A DNA stretch of 64,000 bases from an uncultured Phascolarctobacterium sp. (GCA_949295115.1 CASFJU010000008.1:1-64000); one strand, 5' to 3'; shown: positions 23,544 to 32,049, numbered from the stretch's first letter. Numbers and translations: made by a program. Notes: generated by a model from the sequence alone, not told the origin.

Positions 23544-23918
23544 TCAGCAGTTTCTGTTTTTCATGCAGAACTCGCCGTTCTGGTAGGCGGTAATTTTGCG
23601 GTTCAGGCGTTCCAGCGTGCTTTGCATGTGTTCAAGGCGCGCCTGCAAACGGTCGCGCTCGGCAATCAAAAGCTCCTCGCGTTCCTTCAAAGTGCTGTCG
23701 CCCTCCAGAAACAGGTGCATGTATTTGGTCAGCACCTCAATGGAAAGCCCCGCCTCGCGCATACATTTAATAAACTCAATGCGCTCGCAGTCCACTTCGC
23801 TGTAATCGCGGTTGCCGCTTTTGTTGCGCGCCACCGCCGGCAAAAGCCCAATGCGTTCATAATAGCGCAGCGTATCGGCCGTAAGGCCGTATTGTTTGCT
23901 TACTTCTGCAATGTTCAT
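23544..23918 (-). CDS. MerR-family regulator 2 (AdhR-like)
   Basis: A 124-residue MerR protein: winged helix EVSKQYGLTADTLRYYERIG, coiled coil about 75-115, and a short tail with two cysteines (FCMKNRNC). Length and the TADTLRYYER core match AdhR-type sensors and the first MerR of the window. It is the last gene of the operon led by the lipoprotein phosphoesterase and a 35-residue protein, whose promoter (25346-25376) has a 19-bp spacer, so it probably activates its own operon. The tail cysteines could sense electrophiles or metal; this is inference. Confidence 0.9.
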   Translation of the reverse strand: MNIAEVSKQYGLTADTLRYYERIGLLPAVARNKSGNRDYSEVDCERIEFIKCMREAGLSIEVLTKYMHLFLEGDSTLKEREELLIAERDRLQARLEHMQSTLERLNRKITAYQNGEFCMKNRNC

Positions 23919-23947
23919 TTATGTCACTCCCGTTTAAAAATGCCGCT

Positions 23948-24055
23948 TCAGGCGGATAAAATTTTATAAGCGCTGCATACGGCGACGTGCCCGCTGATGT
24001 TGACCAGCGTGTAGATAAGGGCGAGCGCCGCTGCGATTTGCAAAAAGATTTTCAT
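23948..24055 (-). CDS. 35-residue single-pass membrane protein
   Basis: A small ORF that reads MKIFLQIAAALALIYTLVNI, then SGHVAVCSAYKILSA. One membrane helix covers most of the N-terminal half and a Cys lies in the tail. It starts 2 bp after the phosphoesterase stop, AGAGG lies upstream, and merR-2 follows, so it fits the operon by position and spacing. No known family. It could be an accessory or sensor peptide of the MerR circuit, but nothing in the sequence proves this. Confidence 0.6.
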   Translation of the reverse strand: MKIFLQIAAALALIYTLVNISGHVAVCSAYKILSA

Positions 24056-24057
24056 AG

Positions 24058-25320
24058 TCAGGACCTCTCTTTGGTGATGGTGACGCTGTCAAACTCCTTG
24101 CCGTCGGGCAGATATGCTTTAAAGGTTAAAGCGCCATCCGTTTTTTCCAGCGTCAGGTAGTTGGCGTCCTCCGGCTGGGGCGCAAGGGCTGCGTCGGCGG
24201 GGTTACGCTGCCACAGGTTGGCGTAACGTACGCTGCCTGCCACGCCGGTTAAAATGTAGGTGGTGCCGCTGCTGTCCGCCGCAAAGTTTTTCATCGGCAC
24301 GCGGCGGCGGTAGGTGTGCAGGTGCGCCGTCAGTACGGCGTCTACGTTAAACTCGTCAAACACCGGCATCAGCTGCTGCGCCCACGGCGTAAACTGAACG
24401 GTTGCCGGGTCAAAGCTGTTGGGCCGGTCGGTAAAGGCGTAGCGCAAAACGTCCTTGTGCATCAGTACAACTTTCCATTTGGCACCGGTAGCCGCAAGGT
24501 CATTGCGCAGCCACTCAAGCTGCTGTGCCATTAAGTTTGGGTTAAACTCTGCCATTTCGTCGGTCTGCGAATTTAAAACCGTAAAATGCACGCCGTTGTA
24601 ATCAAAGCTGTAATACTGGTTGCGGTTGTCGCTGCCGTTGGCGGGCAGGTTAAACAGCGTAAGGTACGGCGTGGGCCAGCCAACCTGCCAATCCAGCGTG
24701 TAGGTTTCGTGGTTGCCCATCACCGGCACAAAGGGTATGTTTTCAATCATCGGCTCAACGCTGCTGAACCAGGCGTTCCACTGGCTTAAATCGTAGCCGT
24801 TGTCCACCAAATCACCCATGTTGATGAAAAACGCAGCGTCCTTGTTATTGGCATAAGCGTTGTCGGCCAGCTTATGCCAGCCGCTGTAATCGCTGGATTG
24901 CGAATCCGGAAAAATCAGCGCCTTAAAATCGCCGCCGCTTGCCGTCTGCAAAGTTTGCCAGCCCGTGCGGCAGCTTTCGTAACCGGCGCGGTATTGATAG
25001 CTTGTGCCGGGTTCAAGCCCGGTCAGCTTGGCGGTATAAACGTAAATCCTGCGCCCGTCCACCGTAAAATCTGCCGCTTCTGCCGCTGCGGTTTTAATTT
25101 CGCCGCCGTCCGTGCGGTATTCTGCCAGCGGTTTTTTCAGTGCTTCATCCGCCTGCCACATAATGGTGCGGCCGGTGCTGCTGTCGGCGGTAATCATCTG
25201 GCGTAGGTGCGTAACTCCATCTGCCGCGGCAAAATTTTTATCCGCCGTGGCGGCGTTAAACGCGCAGCCCGCCGCTAAAAACACGGCCATAACTATTAAA
25301 TATTTAAGGTAATTTTTCAT
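24058..25320 (-). CDS. Lipoprotein purple-acid-phosphatase-like phosphoesterase
   Basis: A 420-residue protein with a lipoprotein signal (lipobox LAAGC at about 15-19), an FN3-like N-terminal domain typical of purple acid phosphatases (about 40-130), then a calcineurin-like domain: FPDSQSSD, NMGDLVDNG, PVMGNHETY, VLMHKDV and LTAHLHTYRR give the dimetal ligands in order. It should hydrolyse phosphate esters at the cell envelope. ATG 25320 is preferred, since AAAGGAG lies 8 bp upstream and the signal then begins properly. It is the first gene of the operon with a 35-residue protein and merR-2, and is divergent from another phosphoesterase. Both are under 19-bp-spacer promoters. Confidence 0.9.
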   Translation of the reverse strand: MKNYLKYLIVMAVFLAAGCAFNAATADKNFAAADGVTHLRQMITADSSTGRTIMWQADEALKKPLAEYRTDGGEIKTAAAEAADFTVDGRRIYVYTAKLTGLEPGTSYQYRAGYESCRTGWQTLQTASGGDFKALIFPDSQSSDYSGWHKLADNAYANNKDAAFFINMGDLVDNGYDLSQWNAWFSSVEPMIENIPFVPVMGNHETYTLDWQVGWPTPYLTLFNLPANGSDNRNQYYSFDYNGVHFTVLNSQTDEMAEFNPNLMAQQLEWLRNDLAATGAKWKVVLMHKDVLRYAFTDRPNSFDPATVQFTPWAQQLMPVFDEFNVDAVLTAHLHTYRRRVPMKNFAADSSGTTYILTGVAGSVRYANLWQRNPADAALAPQPEDANYLTLEKTDGALTFKAYLPDGKEFDSVTITKERS

Positions 25321-25345
25321 AAGCATTGCTCCTTTGGTTACTAAT

Positions 25346-25376
25346 AATATAACAGTTGTACCAAGCTCCAAGTCAA
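25346..25376 (-). promoter_or_regulatory. MerR-type promoter of lipoprotein phosphoesterase operon
   Basis: On the minus strand TTGACT (25376-25371) and TATATT (25351-25346) are 19 bp apart. The start of the spacer, TGGAGC, is the same half-site as at 9720-9725. Confidence 0.7.
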
Positions 25377-25398
25377 GCAGTTTTTTCAAAAATTTTCC

Positions 25399-25429
25399 TT
25401 GACTTGAAGCACACTCCAAAGTATATATT
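25399..25429 (+). promoter_or_regulatory. MerR-type promoter of membrane phosphoesterase
   Basis: TTGACT (25399-25404) and TATATT (25424-25429), spacer 19 bp with imperfect dyad CTTGAAG-CACA-CTCCAAAG. Only 22 bp separate it from the divergent promoter. Confidence 0.7.
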
Positions 25430-25460
25430 ATATACATAACAATGTGTAAGGAGATTTGCA

Positions 25461-26555
25461 ATGAACCTTTTTATGATTGTCATGTATTCGTACCTCATCG
25501 CCATGGGCATTGCCGTGTGGTTTTATTACCGCACGCTCATCCCCGGCTTTACCTCGTGGCTGTGGCCGCTGGCTGTTGTGGGCGCAACGGCAAGCTACCT
25601 TGTCAGCCACAGCGGCTATATCGTCCATCCGGAACCTGTCGCGCGCGCACTGGCGTGGATTGGCAACGTGTGGATTTTGTTCGGCTTTTACAGCCTGATT
25701 TTAATGCTCATCAACGGCGTTTTAATTATTCCCGCCAAAATCCTGCACTGGCAGGTGCGTTTCAGCACGCCGTTTGCCATGGCGGGACTGGCGCTGATTA
25801 CCGGCGTTTTGGCGTTTGGCATTTACAAGGCGCAGAACCCGATTGTGCGCACCGAAGTTGTGGCAGCCGATAAAATTGCCGCCGATACCAGAATTGTGCT
25901 GGCGACGGATTTGCACCTGGGGCACATCAACGCAAAGGGCTCGGCGGAAGACCTCTGCAATCGCGTTAACGCGCTGAACCCCGATTTAATTGTCCTCGGC
26001 GGCGATATCGTCGATGAAAGAATCAGCTATGTGCTGGATAACGGTTCGCTTGCCGCGCTGGGCGGATTAAAAGCGCCGCTGGGCGTGTACGCAGTGTACG
26101 GCAACCATGATTATATGGATACTACACCCAAAGAGCTGCGCAAACTGCTGGCAGAAAGCGGCATAACCGTTTTGGAAAACGAAAGCGCCGTGCTGCTCAA
26201 CGGCATTAAGCTGACCGGCCTGCGCGATTACAGCCGCGACCGCGGCACGGAAGCGCTGGAGGCATTGGCGGCTGGCAACACAGATTATTACAGCATTTTA
26301 ATAGACCATCAGCCGCGGCGTTTAAGGGAAGCGGCGGCGCTGGGGTATGACATGTCGCTGTCCGGCCATACGCACGCCGGGCAGGTGTGGCCGTTCCGCT
26401 ACATCACAAGCAATATGTACATCACCGATTACGGCACGGCGCAGGTGGATGATTTAACCGCTATTGTCAGCAACGGCAACGGCTTCTGGGGCCCGCCGGT
26501 ACGCACCGGCCCGTATCCGGAAATCGTCCTCATCAATTTAAAGAAAACAAACTGA
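25461..26555 (+). CDS. Membrane-anchored calcineurin-like phosphoesterase (YaeI/YkuE-like)
   Basis: A 364-residue protein with about four hydrophobic N-terminal segments (residues 1-125) and a calcineurin-like domain (about 135-360). Dimetal motifs appear as ATDLHLGH, VLGGDIVDE, VYGNHDY, ILIDHQP and SGHTHAGQ. This layout matches YaeI/YkuE proteins, some of which hydrolyse lipid-linked phosphates; the substrate here is unknown. TAAGGAG precedes ATG 25461. It is divergent from the lipoprotein phosphoesterase, with back-to-back MerR-type promoters, so two exported phosphoesterases are likely induced together. Confidence 0.9.
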   Translation: MNLFMIVMYSYLIAMGIAVWFYYRTLIPGFTSWLWPLAVVGATASYLVSHSGYIVHPEPVARALAWIGNVWILFGFYSLILMLINGVLIIPAKILHWQVRFSTPFAMAGLALITGVLAFGIYKAQNPIVRTEVVAADKIAADTRIVLATDLHLGHINAKGSAEDLCNRVNALNPDLIVLGGDIVDERISYVLDNGSLAALGGLKAPLGVYAVYGNHDYMDTTPKELRKLLAESGITVLENESAVLLNGIKLTGLRDYSRDRGTEALEALAAGNTDYYSILIDHQPRRLREAAALGYDMSLSGHTHAGQVWPFRYITSNMYITDYGTAQVDDLTAIVSNGNGFWGPPVRTGPYPEIVLINLKKTN

Positions 26556-26561
26556 ACAGCG

Positions 26562-26593
26562 CAGCATCGCCCCAACGGCGGTGCTGTTTTACG
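26562..26593 (+). terminator. Terminator
   Basis: CAGCATCGCC (26562-26571) pairs with GGCGGTGCTG (26577-26586), then TTTTACGTTT. Confidence 0.8.
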
Positions 26594-26621
26594 TTTGCGG
26601 TAAATTTAACGCAGCAAAATT

Positions 26622-26649
26622 TTGCACGATGCCGCAGTTTTGGTATAAT
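26622..26649 (+). promoter_or_regulatory. Promoter
   Basis: TTGCAC (26622-26627) and TATAAT (26644-26649), spacer 16 bp, 43 bp before the DUF697-like gene. Confidence 0.65.
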
Positions 26650-26691
26650 TTAAAACAGATTACAAACCACATTTAAAGCTGGAGGTATTTT

Positions 26692-27102
26692 ATGAAGATT
26701 GAAATCCCCGAGCCGGAAAAAACAAAATGCAATTACGTTATTCATACAGCGTCCGTAGCTGCGGGCGGCATTGGCATTGCGCCGATACCCGGTGCGGATA
26801 TTCTGCCGATATGCGCGGTGCAGGTTACGATGATTCTTGGTTTGGCGCGCATTTTTAACGTGTCCATTACCAAAGAAGTGGCGGAAGCGCAGGCCAAAGC
26901 CTATATGGTCGGCAACTTCGGCAAAATGCTGGCTGGCGAACTGAGCAAGCTGGTGCCGATATTCGGCAGCGCCACCAACGCCACCGTTGCCGTCGGGCTG
27001 ACGGAATATCTGGGCTGGGAAGTGGCAGAAGATTTTTATAAAAAATCGCTGGAAGAAAACAGGATTTTAAAAGAAGCGCAGAACAAAGTAAGCAAATTGT
27101 AA
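26692..27102 (+). CDS. DUF697-like small membrane-associated protein
   Basis: A 136-residue protein rich in small hydrophobic residues: VAAGGIGIAPIPGADILPIC with following hydrophobic helix, then KLVPIFGSATNATVAVGLTEYLG. These glycine-rich pairs resemble the DUF697 domain found next to or fused with GTPases, which anchors them to membranes. No GTPase partner is encoded nearby. GGAGG precedes ATG 26692. It has its own promoter and stands alone, so its function is unknown. Confidence 0.65.
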   Translation: MKIEIPEPEKTKCNYVIHTASVAAGGIGIAPIPGADILPICAVQVTMILGLARIFNVSITKEVAEAQAKAYMVGNFGKMLAGELSKLVPIFGSATNATVAVGLTEYLGWEVAEDFYKKSLEENRILKEAQNKVSKL

Positions 27103-27268
27103 ACAACTTAACAGTGTATGCCGCAAATTGCGTTTTGCACACAAAAATCTTTACGAAAATAACAATTTGCTTGCCGAAAAAACGCTAAAGTGATAAAATT
27201 TATAATTATAAAAGTACACAAACTACTGAAGCTGTACTGATTTTAAAAATAATTTGGAGGGAAAGAAC

Positions 27269-28450
27269 ATGAAATTTGCCAAACGTATGGAAAGGATGCA
27301 GGCATCCGAAATCCGTGAACTCTTAAAATTAACCGCGCAGCCGGACATCATCTCCTTTGCAGGCGGCCTGCCCGCACCGGAGCTGTTTCCTGTTGAAGAA
27401 ATTGCCAAAGTTTCCCATGACCTTGTTGAAAAAGAAGGCCGTGCGCTTTTGCAGTATGCTACCACCGAAGGCCGTCCGACCCTGCGTGCTAAAATTGCCA
27501 AACGCATGAAAGATAAATACCATACCGAAGTTAACCCGGACGATATCCTCATCACCACCGGCAGCCAGCAGTGCCTTGATTTTGCAGGCAAGCTGTTCCT
27601 TGACCCGGGCGATGTTGTTCTCTGCGAAAGCCCGTCCTATCTCGGCGCGCTGAACGCTTTCAACGCTTACGAGCCTAACTTTGTTGAAGTTCCGACCGAC
27701 GACGGCGGCCTTATCCCGGAAGAACTTGATAAAATCCTTGAAACCACCCCGAACTGCAAATTCATTTATGTAATTCCTGACTTCCAGAACCCGACCGGCC
27801 GTACCTGGAGCATGGAACGCCGCAAAGCGTTTATGGAAGTTGTAAACAAACATAACCTGCCGGTACTGGAAGACAATCCGTACGGCGAACTGCGTTATGA
27901 AGGCGAAATTCTTCCTTCCCTCAAATCCCTCGATACCAAAGGCCTTGTTATGTTCCTTGGCACTTTCTCCAAAATCTTCTGCCCGGGCCTGCGCTTAGGC
28001 TGGGTTGCAGCGGAACATTCCGTTGTGGAAGAATTTGTTAAAATCAAACAAAGCGCCGACCTGCACACCTCTAACTTTGACCAGGGCGTTGCCGACGCTT
28101 ACATGGATGCTTACGACCTCGACGCGCACGTTGAAGAAATCAAGGCGCTGTACAGAAAACGCCGCGATTTGATTGTAAAAACCATGGAAGAAGAATTCCC
28201 CGCAGGCGTTGAATTCACCCGTCCGCAGGGCGGCCTGTTCCTGTGGGTAACCCTTCCGGAAGGCGTAAGCGCCAAAACCGTATTCCACAAATGCATCGAG
28301 ATGAAAGTTGCTGCCGTTATCGGCGACGCTTTCTACCCGAATGACAAAACCGACCGCAGCCTGCGCGTAAACTACTCCAACATGACCGAAGACAGAATTG
28401 TTGAAGGCGTTAAACGCATGGCCAAAGCCATTAAAGAATGCATGAAATAA
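27269..28450 (+). CDS. PLP-dependent aminotransferase, MocR/LysN type
   Basis: A 393-residue class I/II fold-type I aminotransferase. Markers: FAGGLPAPELFP at the N-terminus, TTGSQQCLDF, PDFQNPTGRTWS around the cofactor-contacting Asn/Pro, the Schiff-base segment GTFSKIFCPGLRLGW (Lys within FSK), and the Arg-containing RVNYSN near the end. It most resembles 2-aminoadipate/aromatic aminotransferases with broad specificity. ATG 27269 follows GGAGGG; an upstream TTG is less likely. Codon choice (ATC, TTC, AAC, GTT) is more biased than in its neighbours, suggesting high expression. Monocistronic with a terminator. Confidence 0.9.
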   Translation: MKFAKRMERMQASEIRELLKLTAQPDIISFAGGLPAPELFPVEEIAKVSHDLVEKEGRALLQYATTEGRPTLRAKIAKRMKDKYHTEVNPDDILITTGSQQCLDFAGKLFLDPGDVVLCESPSYLGALNAFNAYEPNFVEVPTDDGGLIPEELDKILETTPNCKFIYVIPDFQNPTGRTWSMERRKAFMEVVNKHNLPVLEDNPYGELRYEGEILPSLKSLDTKGLVMFLGTFSKIFCPGLRLGWVAAEHSVVEEFVKIKQSADLHTSNFDQGVADAYMDAYDLDAHVEEIKALYRKRRDLIVKTMEEEFPAGVEFTRPQGGLFLWVTLPEGVSAKTVFHKCIEMKVAAVIGDAFYPNDKTDRSLRVNYSNMTEDRIVEGVKRMAKAIKECMK

Positions 28451-28463
28451 TCAGGCGTTAATA

Positions 28464-28499
28464 AAAAATCCCTCTGCTTGTGCGGAGGGATTTTGTTTT
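28464..28499 (+). terminator. Terminator of aminotransferase gene
   Basis: AAAATCCCTC (28465-28474) pairs with GAGGGATTTT (28485-28494). Confidence 0.88.
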
Positions 28500-28515
28500 A
28501 TATACTAAAATTTAC

Positions 28516-28546
28516 TTGACCTTGAGCCGGCTGTAAGAGTTATAAT
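28516..28546 (+). promoter_or_regulatory. MerR-type promoter of MFS-flavodoxin operon
   Basis: TTGACC (28516-28521) and TATAAT (28541-28546), spacer 19 bp, containing the dyad CTT-GA-GCCGGC-TGT-AAG. Confidence 0.72.
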
Positions 28547-28569
28547 AACAAGGTACCGGGAGGATAAAA

Positions 28570-29754
28570 ATGAAAGCTAAAAAACAGCTTTTAGGTTTTG
28601 CGGCGGCGTCGCTTTCGCTGACGGCAGCGTTTGTGGCGGGCGGCGCGCCGATACCTTATTATAATTTATACGCACAGCAGCTGGGCGCGGGCAACGGCGT
28701 TATGTCCATGGTAACAGTTGTGTACTTTTGCGGCACGGTGCTGGCGCTTTTGTTTTTGCCGCGCTTAACCAATTACTGGGGGCGCAAACGCGCGATTTAT
28801 TTAACGCTGGCCTTTGGCGTGGCGGGCTGCCTGCTGTTTGCCGATGTGAGCAGCGAGTGGCGCATGCTTTTGGCAAAATTTGTGCAGGGTTTGTGCTGCG
28901 GGCTGGCTTCCAGCACGGTGGCTGCGTTTATCATTGATAACGAGCCGCGCCGCTACAAAGGTCTGGCGGCGGTCATCATCGGCGCGGCGCCCAACGTGGG
29001 CCTGCCAATAGGCGCTATGGGCGCGGGAGTTTTAAACACGGCGTTTGATTCGCTGACGCTGGTGTTCATTTTAGTAGCGCTATTGCTTTTGGGCTGCGGC
29101 GCGCTGATTTTTGCCAGCGAAGAAACGATTACGCATCCGCTGAAGGGCGCGTGGAAAAGCCTTGTGCCGCAAATTAAAATGACGCCGCATGTACGCAGGC
29201 TTTTACCCGCAGCGGCGTGCGCTTTTGCGGGCACGTGGGCAGTCGGCGGCTTTTACCAGTCGTACAGCGCCGCTATCGGCGTGCAGGAGCTTGGCGTGGA
29301 CAGTACTTTTATCGCATCGCTCATTTACGTTTCGTTCATTGTGCCGGTAATTTTCGGCGCAATCATCACGCGCGGGCGCGATAAATTTGCCATGCAGCGC
29401 TGGTCCATGATAGTGTTTTTCGTGGGCGTGTGCGGCTCGCTGTTTGCCATGCACATCAAATCGTTGTGGCTGTTTATGTTTTTTAACGCTGTATCCGGCG
29501 CGGCCGACGGCGCAGCCTTTACCAGCAGCATGGCGGGCATTTTGGAAGGCACAGGGCTTAACGAAAGGGCGGGCGTGCTTTCGCTGATTTACATTGTTGC
29601 TTACGGCGGGGCGGCGCTGCCTAACTTAATTGTCAGCCGCATTGCCGATTACTTTACGCTGTTTGAGCTGACGGCGGGCTATGCCGTGTTTACCGCGGCG
29701 ATGGTGGCAATTATGCTTTTAACCGCGCGGCGCAGCTATTACTATATGGATTGA
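28570..29754 (+). CDS. Major facilitator superfamily transporter
   Basis: A 394-residue, 12-helix inner-membrane transporter. The MFS motif A equivalent NYWGRKRAIY lies in the loop between helices 2 and 3; VPVIFGAIITRGRDK marks the equivalent loop in the second half. It looks like an exporter-type MFS, but the substrate cannot be read. GGGAGG precedes ATG 28570. It shares an operon with a flavodoxin (12 bp gap) behind a MerR-type promoter, suggesting removal or detoxification of a redox-active or electrophilic compound (inference). Confidence 0.88.
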   Translation: MKAKKQLLGFAAASLSLTAAFVAGGAPIPYYNLYAQQLGAGNGVMSMVTVVYFCGTVLALLFLPRLTNYWGRKRAIYLTLAFGVAGCLLFADVSSEWRMLLAKFVQGLCCGLASSTVAAFIIDNEPRRYKGLAAVIIGAAPNVGLPIGAMGAGVLNTAFDSLTLVFILVALLLLGCGALIFASEETITHPLKGAWKSLVPQIKMTPHVRRLLPAAACAFAGTWAVGGFYQSYSAAIGVQELGVDSTFIASLIYVSFIVPVIFGAIITRGRDKFAMQRWSMIVFFVGVCGSLFAMHIKSLWLFMFFNAVSGAADGAAFTSSMAGILEGTGLNERAGVLSLIYIVAYGGAALPNLIVSRIADYFTLFELTAGYAVFTAAMVAIMLLTARRSYYYMD

Positions 29755-29766
29755 GGAGTGAGCGAA

Positions 29767-30225
29767 ATGGCAGAAAAAATTTTAATTGCATATTATTCCA
29801 AAACCGGCAACACCAAACGCGCGGCGGAAGAAATTGCCAAAATGACGGGCGGTACGCTGCACCGTATTGTGCCGCAGAAAACCTACCCCGACAGCTATTT
29901 TGCCACTATTGCCGTCGCCAAGTGGGAGAGCCTGAAAGGCGAAAAGCCCGCGCTGGCGGATAAGGTGGAAGGTATCGGCGGGTATGATAAAATCCTTGTG
30001 GGCTTTCCAATCTGGTGGTTCGGCTGCCCGCAGCTGATAAAAACCTTTATGGAAAGCTATGATTTTGACGGCAAAAAGGTGTACCCGTTCTGCACGCACG
30101 GCGGCAGCGGCCCTAAAAACAGCACGCGCGACATTAAGGCAATCTGCCCCGGGGCAGATGTAAAGGACTGCTTTGACGCAACCAAAAACTTAAACGAAGC
30201 CGCCGTTAAGGAATGGCTTGGCTAA
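29767..30225 (+). CDS. Flavodoxin family protein
   Basis: A 152-residue cytoplasmic flavodoxin_4-type protein: FMN phosphate loop IAYYSKTGNTKRAAEE, VGFPIWWFGCPQLIK at the flavin face, and FCTHGGSGP. It resembles the lipoprotein flavodoxin at 10932-11528 but lacks a signal, giving an inside/outside pair, both under MerR-type promoters. GAGGAG precedes ATG 29767. Downstream of the next three genes, a relic of the same 3' end (AVKEWLK-stop) is found at 32687-32764. Confidence 0.88.
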   Translation: MAEKILIAYYSKTGNTKRAAEEIAKMTGGTLHRIVPQKTYPDSYFATIAVAKWESLKGEKPALADKVEGIGGYDKILVGFPIWWFGCPQLIKTFMESYDFDGKKVYPFCTHGGSGPKNSTRDIKAICPGADVKDCFDATKNLNEAAVKEWLG

Positions 30226-30258
30226 CATACGCCTTGAGCATTAAAAACTATAAAAAGA

Positions 30259-30292
30259 ACCCTCCGTTAGCAGTTAACGGAGGGTATTTTTA
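30259..30292 (+). terminator. Terminator of MFS-flavodoxin operon
   Basis: ACCCTCCGTT (30259-30268) pairs with AACGGAGGGT (30276-30285), then ATTTTTAT. Confidence 0.9.
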
Positions 30293-30347
30293 TGTGTTTA
30301 TTGATTTTTAATCTGCTCAAACGTATTGCTTAAATTGGCACAGCATT

Positions 30348-30698
30348 TTAACAAGGGGTATTATCCTCGCCGTTTAACGCTTTATAATAATTTCCCCATT
30401 GCGCCATATGTTCCACAACGTCCTTTAAGGTAAGCCCAACTTCAGTCAGCGAATATTCCACGCGCGGCGGCACTTCGGCATAAACCTTGCGGTTGATGAT
30501 GCCGTCGGCTTCAAGTTCGCGCAAATTAGCTGTTATTACTTTCTGTGACAGCGGGATGAGCCTGCGCAGTTCGCCAAAGCGTTTAGTTCCTTCCAAAAGA
30601 TATTTAACAATTAAAATTTTGCACCGCGTTCCCACAATTTGCAGCATTACCGCTACAGGGCATGGCAGCAGTTCTTTTTCGGTTATTTTGTTTTCCAT
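30348..30698 (-). CDS. HxlR-family regulator
   Basis: A 116-residue winged-helix regulator with N-terminal CPVAVMLQIVGTRCKILIVK and the recognition region RFGELRRLIPLSQKVITANL. It keeps the N-terminal Cys (LPCPVAVM) used as redox sensor in several HxlR proteins, and lacks the Cys-rich tail of its paralogue at 14544-14918. ATG 30698 follows GGAGGAG. It is divergent from the MBL/SnoaL fusion gene, and the palindrome TAGTATACTA (30723-30732) lies between them, so it probably controls that gene and itself. Confidence 0.9.
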   Translation of the reverse strand: MENKITEKELLPCPVAVMLQIVGTRCKILIVKYLLEGTKRFGELRRLIPLSQKVITANLRELEADGIINRKVYAEVPPRVEYSLTEVGLTLKDVVEHMAQWGNYYKALNGEDNTPC

Positions 30699-30722
30699 AA
30701 TACTCCTCCGCATAGTTACTTT

Positions 30723-30732
30723 TAGTATACTA
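30723..30732. promoter_or_regulatory. Candidate HxlR operator
   Basis: The perfect palindrome TAGTATACTA, followed by a second half-site TATAGTTATAGT, lies in the divergent promoter region. Confidence 0.5.
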
Positions 30733-30831
30733 TAGTTATAGTTTGCACCTTTAATTACAATAAAGTGCCTTCTTTACAATATTCATCTATAATGATACCA
30801 TTACCTCATCAAAATGCAAGGAGGTTTTTAA

Positions 30832-32049
30832 ATGTTAATCCAACAAATCCGCAATGCTACCATAAAAATTACTATCGGTGGAGTAAAATTTTTAGTTGAC
30901 CCCATGTTTGCTCCAAAGGAAGCCTATGAGCCTTTTCCCGAAAGCCTGCTGCCCGGTAAGCCGTGGCCGTTTTGCCCGCTGCCGCAGACGGAAGCGGAAA
31001 TTACAGCCGATATCGACGCCGTTATTATGACGCATTATCATATTGACCACTTTGATGAATACGCCGTTAAAGCGCTTGATAAAAGCATAAAAATTTTCTG
31101 CCAGGACGAATACGACCGCAAAGTGCTGGAAGGTTTCGGCTTTACCGATACCGAAATCATCAGCGCCGAAGGTACGGAGTTTAACGGCGTTATCATGTAC
31201 AAAACCGAATGCCTGCACGGCGTAAGGGAAAAGGTGCAGCCATACTGCGATGCTATGGGCATCCGCGCCGACGCGATGGGCATTGTGTTTAAAGCGACCG
31301 GCGAAAAAACACTGTACCTGGCGGGCGACACCATTTGGTATGACGGCGTAAAAAGCGCGCTGGATAAATACAGCCCGGACGCTGTTATAGTTAATGCTGC
31401 CTGCGCGCAGCTTAAACATAGCGGGCCGATTATTATGGGTACGGACGACGTTTTGGCTCTGCATGAATACGCACCCAATGTAAAAATTATCGCCAGCCAT
31501 ATGGATACCGTAGGCCACGCTACTGTTGACCGCGAAACCCTGCGCCGCTTTGTTTACGATAACAACTTTGCCGACAGCATTGAAATACCCGCTGACGGCG
31601 AAACTGTAAACCTGCCCGGTTATGCCGAAACTGCCGAAAACAAAAAGACCGCCCGCCGTTTTTACGCACTGCTGAACCAGAAGCGTTATGACGAAGCGGC
31701 TGAGCTTATCCACCCGGATTTTGTTTACTGGCCGCAGGTTGATACCTGCCTGCACGGCGGACAGGCCTTTATGGATATAGAACGCGCCAACATGGACCCC
31801 TGCGGTGACTACAAAATGCGTACCAAATTTATTATTGCCGAAGATGACCGTGTTGCCGTTTACCTGACCTTTGACGGCGTCCTTTTGGGCGATAACTGGC
31901 ACGGCGTACCCGTAAACAACAAACACATGGTGCTTGATTTTATGTGCATGCTGCGTTTTAAAGACGGCAAAATTATTGAAAAGCGCGCCAAGTACGACCG
32001 TTATTTTATCTTCAAAAGCCTTGGCGTAAAAACGCTGGAACTTAAATAA
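30832..32049 (+). CDS. MBL-fold hydrolase fused to a SnoaL-like domain
   Basis: A 405-residue two-domain protein. Residues about 1-265 are an UlaG/YtnP-like metallo-beta-lactamase fold with THYHIDHFD, a metal-ligand His in ECLHG, AGDT and a late His (ASHMDT). Residues about 275-405 form a SnoaL/NTF2-like cone (KTARRFYALLNQKRYDEAAEL onward), a fold used for small hydrophobic ligands. The fusion is unusual and suggests hydrolysis of a lactone-like or aromatic substrate presented by the second domain (inference). AAGGAGG precedes ATG 30832. It is divergent from hxlR and followed after 3 bp by phosphatidylserine decarboxylase. Confidence 0.85.
   Translation: MLIQQIRNATIKITIGGVKFLVDPMFAPKEAYEPFPESLLPGKPWPFCPLPQTEAEITADIDAVIMTHYHIDHFDEYAVKALDKSIKIFCQDEYDRKVLEGFGFTDTEIISAEGTEFNGVIMYKTECLHGVREKVQPYCDAMGIRADAMGIVFKATGEKTLYLAGDTIWYDGVKSALDKYSPDAVIVNAACAQLKHSGPIIMGTDDVLALHEYAPNVKIIASHMDTVGHATVDRETLRRFVYDNNFADSIEIPADGETVNLPGYAETAENKKTARRFYALLNQKRYDEAAELIHPDFVYWPQVDTCLHGGQAFMDIERANMDPCGDYKMRTKFIIAEDDRVAVYLTFDGVLLGDNWHGVPVNNKHMVLDFMCMLRFKDGKIIEKRAKYDRYFIFKSLGVKTLELK

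Noticed and set aside
30226-30300. Duplicated terminator accompanying the flavodoxin relic
   Set aside because: Unlike the copA case, the sequence after the relic does not form the same hairpin, so only the coding relic is claimed.
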